Positions 17,696 to 24,356 of a stretch of DNA of 24,356 nucleotides are shown in pieces; the stretch's first letter is position 1, and every line of letters starts with the position of its first letter. This DNA comes from Oehlia diaphana (taxonomy: Eukaryota > Glomeromycota > Glomeromycetes > Glomerales > Glomeraceae), in the NCBI GenBank assembly GCA_003833135.1, contig QZLH01000728.1, positions 41,633 to 65,988 of the forward strand. The letters run 5' to 3'. The notes below the pieces were generated by a model that saw nothing but the letters and a program-made list of their open reading frames with translations, was not told the DNA's origin and did not search any database. The position numbers and the translations under genes are program-made.

Positions 17696-20563
17696 TTCTT
17701 TTAAAAAAAAAAAAATATATAGAGATAAAAATGGGTCGACCAAAAAAAAATGTGTCTTAATATATAACTTTTTTTTTTTATGCGATTACGTAATCGACGG
17801 AAATTTAACGGATTATTCGTTAAATAATAAAAAACAAAAAAAAAAAAAATTTTTTTTTTTTTTATTAAAAGTATACAGGGCAAAAATGGATAAATTGAAT
17901 AGGGAATAATAAATGAAAAGATACCCGTATCTGTAATTGTTAATGTATAGAAATAAATGATAAATCGTTTCAAAAATAAAACAAAGAAAAACAAAAAAAA
18001 AAAGGGAAAAATTTACAAGAATAAAAATAATAATTTACAATATAATATTTTTAATATTTTTTTATATTTTTAAATGATTTTAAGTTGTTTCTTTTATAAT
18101 GGGAATTTTATTTTAAAAAAATTTTCATTAATCATTTATTTAAAAATATTCGAAAAAAAATAATAATAATAAAAAATAATTTTTTTTTTTTTTTTAGGAA
18201 CAAGAAAGGTGAAGGTGACCCTTTTGAGAATCCTTCGGAAATTGTGTACTTTTTAAGTTTTTTTTTTTATATATATGGATTATATAATTTATTATACAAA
18301 ATAAGATTATATATAAATATATAAATATTTATACTATATATTTTTTGTTTGATATTTATATTGAAACCAAACAGTTGGGGTGGTTACAAAAAATATTTTG
18401 TAAAAATGTTATCCGACATTATAATTGGTGGATCAAATAGCCATACTTAATGGGCTTAATGGGCGGATAAATGATCTTAAATATTTTTTAAACAATATTA
18501 ACAAAGTTGGCACTCAAAAAGTCGGGTGACAGGTGACTCATATATTGTGAAACTAGTCATGTAAAAGCATTAATTAATTTTTAATACAATTGGAAATTTT
18601 TTTTATATTCAAATAAACATCTGACTTTGACTTACTTTGATGAAATTTCTTTTCAAAACATTAAAAAAATCATTCCTTTTTTTTTTATTTTGAATTATTA
18701 AAAGAATATATATATATATTATTTATTTATTTTTATATATATAATATAATAATAATGCACATGATCAATTTTTTTGTCGATTTCACATTGTTACCTCGCA
18801 TTTTGCCATCATTTATCCGGCTTTTATCGGATATTTAATCAATGGTTCGGTCAAGTAAATTGATAAACTAGCATTTAAGTTAAATTTTAACAATATCCAT
18901 TTAAAATGCTAATATCCAATTTTACTTTTATAGTTCTTTTATGTACCAATATTGGATTTGGATGAACACAATAATACTATTTAAGTAATAGTTTTATGTC
19001 ACCAAATTTGACCAATAAAATGATTTTATTACCTTTTTAATAATTTCTAATAGGATAAATGTTTGGATCAAGATATGATATCTGATTTCGTAAATAAATA
19101 AATGTATACAGTAATTACATTGGTTACTAAAGCGGATAAATAATAATTATTAAAATGTTTCAGATAAAAATTGTTTCAAGACGATGTCTTTGTTGTAACT
19201 TTTTGCAGATCTTTCATTTCGAGAAACTTGTAGTATTACGGAACGATGGTCGATTTAATAGTGATGAACGTGATGTAACATAACAAGAATGTATTAACTT
19301 GATACACCTGCTTAAGTGGTAATGTTTTTTCCGGGAGAATTTGTCCCATGTAAAAACTTCCATCCGATGATTTTCCATTTAAAGCTGCTATATACGACTA
19401 TACATTTCACATGAATTATAATTTCAGGTTATAGATTTCCTGTCAAGAAAAAGAAATTTTTTTTTTTAATTATAATAATTTGTTTATTAAATGGAAATGG
19501 AAATATCTTTTGTTTTTTAAAAAAAAAGTACTTTCATGCTCATAATTCTTTTCTCAATATCGTCTAACTTTTTTTAGTATTACCGATTTCTCATTATCAA
19601 ATTTTTTTTTTTTTTTTTTTTTAAACTCTAAAATATAATTTCTCAGACAATTTCCAAATTTGTATATTGCGTACCCAAACTTGGGATTTGAAAAGATAGT
19701 TTTTTTTCTTGGCAAAAAAAATTGTTCATTTTTTTAAGCAAAAATTTTCAATTATATAATTCTTTCATATGTCTAAAAGTATGTTTAGTACAAATAAATT
19801 AAATAATTTCATTATTGAAACATTCGCGAATTCTTGGCAAAATATGTAACAAAATTACGCATGTTTTTTTTTATAATCTGCAAGCAACTTTTAGTTTCAC
19901 TTTTTTTGCCAAGATATGATATGTATCACGTGATAAAATACGCCAAATTACATTGAATATCCAAAGCGTTTTTTTTTTTTTTGTTTTCGTAATTACATAT
20001 TTTTTTTTTATTACTCTAGGTGTAAAAAGGATATTCATTTAAAACAATGTAGGAGATCTTTTCTTTTTAAAAATATTTTGGTACTTGAACTGTTTCTTTT
20101 ATTGTTTCGTGATTCTCCTTGATTTTTGAAGAAGTTGATTATCAATCATGATTTAAGGAATAAAGGAATAAACGGAAAATTAAAAAAAAAAAAAAAAAAC
20201 AACAAATAATCAAGTGTAAAGAAATAGAAAAGTACAAATTATTTGCTTCCCCTTTTTGAATTATTTTCAATCAATTAACTTGTTTCCAATTAGGAAAATC
20301 TTTCTAAATAAAAAAAAAACAAACCCGATTATCAAAATTTCTTCTCCCCCTTATCATTTAACACTTTTTTTTTAATTTTTCATCCCTTAAAATAAATATA
20401 ATTAAGTCGATTAAGGATGTGCATAATAGTGATATATTTTTATCCAATTAGTTGATCGATATTGGGATGAGAGACGATTAATTATGAATATCACTATCTA
20501 TAATGAACATTCTTTAGTAGAAAAAAATCCACTATATATTAAATTGATAAACTGGGTTAAATG
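17696..20563. other. AT-rich intergenic region
   Basis: No gene recognised in about 2.9 kb. It starts with the glutaredoxin 5' region, which contains facing poly-A and poly-T runs (for example 17838-17862). Elsewhere: TA-rich stretches near 18270-18350 and 18700-18760, T12 to T18 runs near 18180, 19600 and 19970, and a duplicated TTAATGGGC near 18450. A minus-strand frame at 17701-17994 is a Phe-rich artefact. Confidence 0.55.
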
Positions 20564-20605
20564 TACGTTTGAGTTACGGGTACGTTTGGGTTACGGTACG
20601 TTTCG
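20564..20605 (+). repeat. 16-17 nt tandem repeat, about 2.5 units
   Basis: TACGTTTGAGTTACGGG (20564-20580), TACGTTTGGGTTACGG (20581-20596) and a partial TACGTTTCG (20597-20605). Directly precedes a foldback structure at 20671-20800. Confidence 0.7.
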
Positions 20606-20670
20606 CAAAATTCTATTTCGACGTCGTATTTTTCCGAAACTGCATTCATTTTACAGTATTACAGCAAGAC

Positions 20671-20800
20671 TTGATTGTCGAGATTGTCGGGTACTCGGCT
20701 AGTCGCCATTATACAATTATACTTTATTATACTTTATTCTATCTTTTCTGATAACCCAGTAACCCGAGTACCGACAATCCCGACAATTCCGACAATCAAT
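20671..20800. repeat. Foldback element with ATTGTCGG iterations
   Basis: Left arm 20671-20699 starts TTGATTGTCG and ends GGTACTCGG; the right arm, 20763-20800, read backwards is TTGATTGTCGG, ATTGTCGGG, ATTGTCGGTACTCGG. The right arm has one more 9-base iteration. Arms are separated by about 60 bases of AT-rich sequence. This fits a MITE-like or foldback element of 130 bases. No clear target duplication was seen. Confidence 0.6.
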
Positions 20801-21027
20801 AAGAAATTTTTAATGATATAATTTTTTTGTTTTTAAATTCTAACCGTACTACTTCTATATAAGATTGCATTTTCCCCATAAAAATGAAATCTTATTACAA
20901 AAAAACTAAAATTAAACAAAATGGTGCTTTTTTAGACATTTATTATACATGAGCACAACATTTCTTTGGCACGTTAAATAATTTGAAATTAAGACGCAGT
21001 AAGGAGTGAGGTACAGCTAATAAGTTT

Positions 21028-21095
21028 TCGGTGAAATGATGTCGGTAAAATGAAATTCAGCAAAATGACGTCCATGTCGGTGAAATGGCCGTCTG
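21028..21095 (+). repeat. Degenerate TCGGTGAAATG repeats
   Basis: TCGGTGAAATGATG, TCGGTAAAATGAAATTC, CAGCAAAATGACGTCC and TCGGTGAAATGGCCGTC follow one another. About four diverged units of 14-18 bases, probably the remnant of a transposon end. Confidence 0.5.
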
Positions 21096-21203
21096 TAAGT
21101 AATTTTCCAGATAAAGGACATTTTCAAAATATCCCAATCACAATATCATTATCATATTTTTTGTTATTGGGTAGGGGTTTGGATGATATTTTACCCAATA
21201 ACT

Positions 21204-21232
21204 GTGTTATACGTGTTATACGTGTTATACGT
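21204..21232 (+). repeat. GTGTTATAC x3 tandem repeat
   Basis: Three perfect 9-base units followed by GT. In one plus-strand frame it would give VIRVIRVIR, but the surrounding frame has no other support. Confidence 0.85.
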
Positions 21233-21288
21233 CCAAGATCATATTCCAATTGTTCCATATAAAAAAAAAATACAGAAAATAAGTATTA

Positions 21289-21375
21289 GTTATTTACTGA
21301 TCTAGTAGTATATAAATGGGTTATCATCCTTCGGATGATGACCCATTTATATACTAAACTAGATCAATAAATAAC
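21289..21375. repeat. 87-nt near-perfect hairpin
   Basis: Two arms of about 42 bases meet at the three-base loop TTC (21330-21332). The left arm runs from GTTATTTACTGATCTAG to GGGTTATCATCC, and the right arm from GGATGATGACCC to CTAGATCAATAAATAAC. Only a few mismatches and a 1-2 base bulge near the CTAGT/ACTAAACTAG part interrupt pairing. It could be a very short foldback transposon or, if transcribed, a small-RNA precursor. It lies far from the nearest recognised gene. Confidence 0.8.
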
Positions 21376-22403
21376 ACTTTTATCATCCTAGATATACAAA
21401 TTGGTCCGCCAGTTCGGAAAAAATCCCAAATACCAATTAGTAGCCACCTATAAGGATTAATATATGTGATATTTAACCCAAATGTAAAAAAAATATCAGC
21501 ATGTTAAAACCTATAATAGCTAATTTGAAATATACCTAAAACTGTAAAGATTATAAGGCTTTAAAAGGATATAATATAAAATCATTCATTCTAATTCTCA
21601 TTTAAGTAATAACCCCCTAAAATCTCAATTTAACTCCTTTGTACGAGCTGTACACAAGAAATTAAATGTAATAAAATTATCATGTGATTTCTTTGTAAAA
21701 TAGGGAGTTAAAAAGGTATTATTTACAAAGAAAAGTTAATGTGGGTCCCATTCACACATGATATCATATATGTTCTCTTTTGGTGAGAATTTAAAAAAAA
21801 AGTAGAAATCAACGAATTCAACGAAAAGAAGGGATCGATCCATGGAATATTAGATTATCTCTAGGATCTTAGATGATTGTTTGTAATATAAACTTTCCTT
21901 TTTTATAAATATTAAAAAAGAGAGATGATTTTTCCAGAAAAAACAAATTCACACGAATTGTTATAAAAACTGGTTTTATTCCGGATTCAGATAAAGAAAA
22001 ATTCAAGGGTATTAAAGATCTAAATGTCACGAGTCCAAAGAAACCTTAACCATATTTGTACACCCCACGCTCCCCACGCTCACCACATGATCGACTAATT
22101 GATCGATAACATCATAGTTAACAATAACGAATAATATCTAAAAATCACATTAAAAAAAAAGCTGTAAAAATTCACATTTCACAGCATTGTAATACCATTA
22201 TTTTTAAACACGCGAATGTAAGTCACCGTAATTCTCTTAGTTTTATTTCCGTAATTAGAAAACTTTAAAAAAAAAATATTACAAGTTTAAATCCGGAATA
22301 ATTTTTTTCTTCTCTCAGATTTAAATAAAGTAAATCACTCGTTAATCAAACGGGGTAAATTTGCGTAACATTTTGGGGGATGTTTGAATGCGTTGATCTA
22401 CAC

Positions 22404-22430
22404 GTCATATATGTCATATATGTCATATTA
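22404..22430 (+). repeat. GTCATATAT x3 tandem repeat
   Basis: Two perfect units and a third ending in TTA. Short microsatellite. Confidence 0.8.
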
Positions 22431-23036
22431 AATTTCATTTTTTGAATGTCAAAAATGTGAAATTGAAATAATCCAAACTGTTATTACGAGTTAATATGAA
22501 GATAAGAACGACTTTTGATAAGAGAAAAGGTAAAGAAATCGTACGGGTTTCTTTATCAGTCATGTATTTTTTAAATGTTATTACACGATTGTTTATCGTT
22601 TATTAATTATTTTTATAAAGATCTTTCCTATTTTAGAATTCACAAGGTTCATGAAAATCGTAAATCATATTAGATCCAATCGTAACTTTTTAAGCTGTTG
22701 TGTAAAATAATAAAATTTATTTTCGAAACGATAAAAAATTTAATTTTTTCCTTCCCTGTTTTCTTCTTTGTACATAAATAAATAATATACATATCTATTT
22801 ATCTTTTGTGATCATTAAAAAATGTAAGTTGTAATTTAATATAAAAGATTTTGTTGGTTAGTTTAAAAAAATCGGGCATTATTAGAAAGTTTTCCGGAAC
22901 ATCTGTTCATCAATTAACCTTAATAAGTAAAACTTCCGTTATTTAAAAAAGTGTAATGGATTTGTTTATCGTAACATTAAAATCCTGTAATCTAGTATAA
23001 AAACTTTTAAAAATTTTTAGAAAGGTTTTTTTTTTT

Positions 23037-23077
23037 TCAAAAAAAAAAAAAAAAAAAATTAGAAATTTAATTTTTTN

Positions 23078-23109
<32 letters not shown>

Positions 23110-23205
23110 AGAATTAGAAATTTAATTTTTTGTATTCATACCATATTTAAATAATAATAACATAGAAATTTTTTAAAAAATTTATTTATTTTTTTTTTTT
23201 TTAAA
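23037..23205. repeat. Alternating poly-A/poly-T with an internal direct repeat and one N
   Basis: Poly-T, poly-A and the words TTAGAAATTTAATTTTTT occur twice (about 23059 and 23115). Base 23077 is N, showing that the assembly was uncertain here. The tract is the immediate upstream region of the gene starting at 23221. Confidence 0.75.
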
Positions 23206-23220
23206 AAATAAAAATCAAAA

Positions 23221-24222
23221 ATGAGCACTTCAACTTCTAATATACGAGATAAAATTATTGAATCTATTAAACATTTTTCAGAAATAAAACAACTTGAAAT
23301 TGAGGATAAAGTTATTCAAAAAGAACTTGAAAAAATTTCTGAACAAGAAGAAAAATTTCGTGATTTTGCCAAAGATTATGATCAAAGATTAAGCAATCAT
23401 GCTGATGATTTGATCACATTCGCTGAATGTTGTGAAGAAGATAATATTAGTAGTGATGAATTATTGATATCTTTAAAAAAATTAAGTGATGCTAAACTTA
23501 ATAAGAGTAAATCTGAATTAATAATTCAACTTGAAAATGTTAAAAATTGTTTAAATGGAATCATTAATGGAATTACTAATTATGATGATAAAATTACTAA
23601 AGAACAAACAGGTTTGAATAATGAAATTAATAAATTAGATAAAAATACAAATGAAGCTATATTATTCGCAAAAGGTAGTGTATTCTTAGTTGGTGTGGCT
23701 GCAATTGCTGCTGTACCATTCACTGCTGGAGCTTCTTTAGCTATTCTTCCTGCAAAACTTATCGTTACAATAAGCTCAAGTTTGATCGTTCATGGGTAAG
23801 AATTTTTTTTTTTAAAAAATTATGTCCTTATCAAAATTATATTATTGAAATTTTTTTTTAAATTCTTTTATAGTGCCGCAACTGCTATAGTTTCTACTAT
23901 TGCTGCAGGTACTACTACAATTCAAAGTCAACTTTTAAATTCTAAATTAAAGGGTATTAGAGAACAAATATCCCGATTATTACAAGAAATACAAAAAAGT
24001 ATCCAAGATATAAATACAATTATATCACATTGTGAATCCCATTTTGAAGAACAAATCGCTGAAATTGAAGAAGTTGAAAAAATTGTTGACATTTTTAAAA
24101 AATTGGATGATAGAAATGGTAGACAATTAATCAAACCTATCGCTAGAACTATTTCAACTAGAGCTCGAAAAAATTCTGAAAGTTATAGCGTTGACATGCG
24201 ACAAGTTTTGAAGAGAGATTCG
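23221..24222 (+). CDS. Helical protein with central hydrophobic hairpin, 3' end outside window
   Basis: Exon 1 is 23221-23795 and exon 2 is 23874-24222, joined by a 78-nt GT-AG intron in phase; 308 residues are visible. Exon 2 most likely ends at a GTATGG donor (24223) that leads into a poly-T-rich intron running to the window edge, so the gene is incomplete. Residues 1-147 are charged and strongly helical, with heptad-like Leu/Ile/Lys/Glu spacing. About 150-205 is a long stretch of Val, Ala, Gly, Ile and Thr with one Pro-Phe-Thr-Ala-Gly turn, suggesting a membrane-active hairpin. From 207 a second long charged helix region follows. This order (helices, hydrophobic hairpin, helices) resembles helical pore-forming proteins of the ClyA/HBL class and also apolipoprotein-L-like proteins; both are guesses from layout only. 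No signal peptide. The A-rich sequence before ATG fits a fungal start, MSTSTSN. Confidence 0.75.
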
Positions 24223-24287
24223 GTATGGATTTATCAAGTTATCTTTTTTTCTTTCGAAATTTTTTTTTTTTTTTTTTTTTTTAAAAA

Positions 24288-24291
<4 letters not shown>

Positions 24292-24341
<50 letters not shown>
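24292..24341. repeat. 50-base poly-T run at the window edge
   Basis: About fifty consecutive T, preceded by T22/A9 and followed by A12, presumably within the second intron of the gene starting at 23221. Such a run is hard to sequence and its true length is doubtful. Confidence 0.8.
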
Positions 24342-24353
<12 letters not shown>

Positions 24354-24356
24354 CAT

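Larger units (their letters stand above)
20801..23220. other. Intergenic region with several short repeats
   Basis: No gene recognised. It contains a GGTGAAATG-type repeat patch (21028-21095), a GTGTTATAC triplet, a strong hairpin (21289-21375), a GTCATATAT triplet and, next to the gene at 23221, long poly-A/poly-T alternations with one undetermined base at 23077. Confidence 0.55.

Noticed and set aside
17701..17994. Minus-strand Phe-rich frame upstream of the glutaredoxin
   Set aside because: Translation of poly-A/T leader sequence; also reason for not using the ATG at 17743.
20484..20751. Overlapping plus-strand frames
   Set aside because: They run through tandem repeats and the left arm of a foldback element, and have no protein-family features.
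21050..21262. Plus-strand frame with VIR repeats
   Set aside because: The repeated peptide is the translation of a GTGTTATAC microsatellite and the rest matches nothing recognisable.
21204..22430. Short regularly repeated units considered as a CRISPR-like array
   Set aside because: Units are 9 bases, directly adjacent without spacers, and the host is eukaryotic; these are microsatellites.
23928..24134. Minus-strand frame opposite the helical protein
   Set aside because: Antisense of a well-supported coding exon.

Overview
The window looks like nuclear DNA of an AT-rich filamentous fungus, most probably an arbuscular mycorrhizal fungus (Glomeromycotina, Rhizophagus-like). The visible support is the very low GC content, long poly-A and poly-T runs, compact genes cut by many 60-90 nt introns with GT(A)AGT-like donors and T-rich TAG acceptors, and remnants of multicopy families (coiled-coil, PD-(D/E)XK nuclease plus kinase, Myb/SANT-like) that I recall as expanded in that group. 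The species call is inference; no database search was made.

Layout. 3-212: 3' end of an unrecognised gene. 213-1707: repeat-rich intergenic DNA. 1708-2928 (-): CCDC97-like gene, 4 exons. 2929-4503: intergenic. 4504-6751 (+): GH27 alpha-galactosidase, 14 exons, with a signal peptide and a C-terminal membrane anchor. 6894-11430: a graveyard of decayed multicopy genes: a coiled-coil tail (-), a second coiled-coil remnant (-), a PD-(D/E)XK remnant (-), and a PD-(D/E)XK plus protein kinase pseudogene (+). 12356-13176 (-): Myb/SANT-like gene whose 5' end is unresolved and runs into a dispersed repeat also present at 9587-9746. 13177-16744: intergenic, with two GC-rich palindromes. 16745-17695 (-): membrane-anchored CPYS glutaredoxin of the Grx6/Grx7 type, 3 exons. 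17696-23220: long AT-rich intergenic stretch with foldback and tandem repeats. 23221-24222 onward (+): helical protein with a central hydrophobic hairpin, continuing past the window edge.

The intact genes form no operon or pathway; they are ordinary eukaryotic single genes. Two of them (GH27, glutaredoxin) encode secretory-pathway membrane proteins. The accessory middle part (6.9-13.3 kb) is the place of gene-family turnover. The most unusual items are the membrane-tethered GH27, the nuclease-kinase remnants with their disabling mutations, the pore-former-like helical protein at the right edge, and a near-perfect 87-nt hairpin at 21289-21375.
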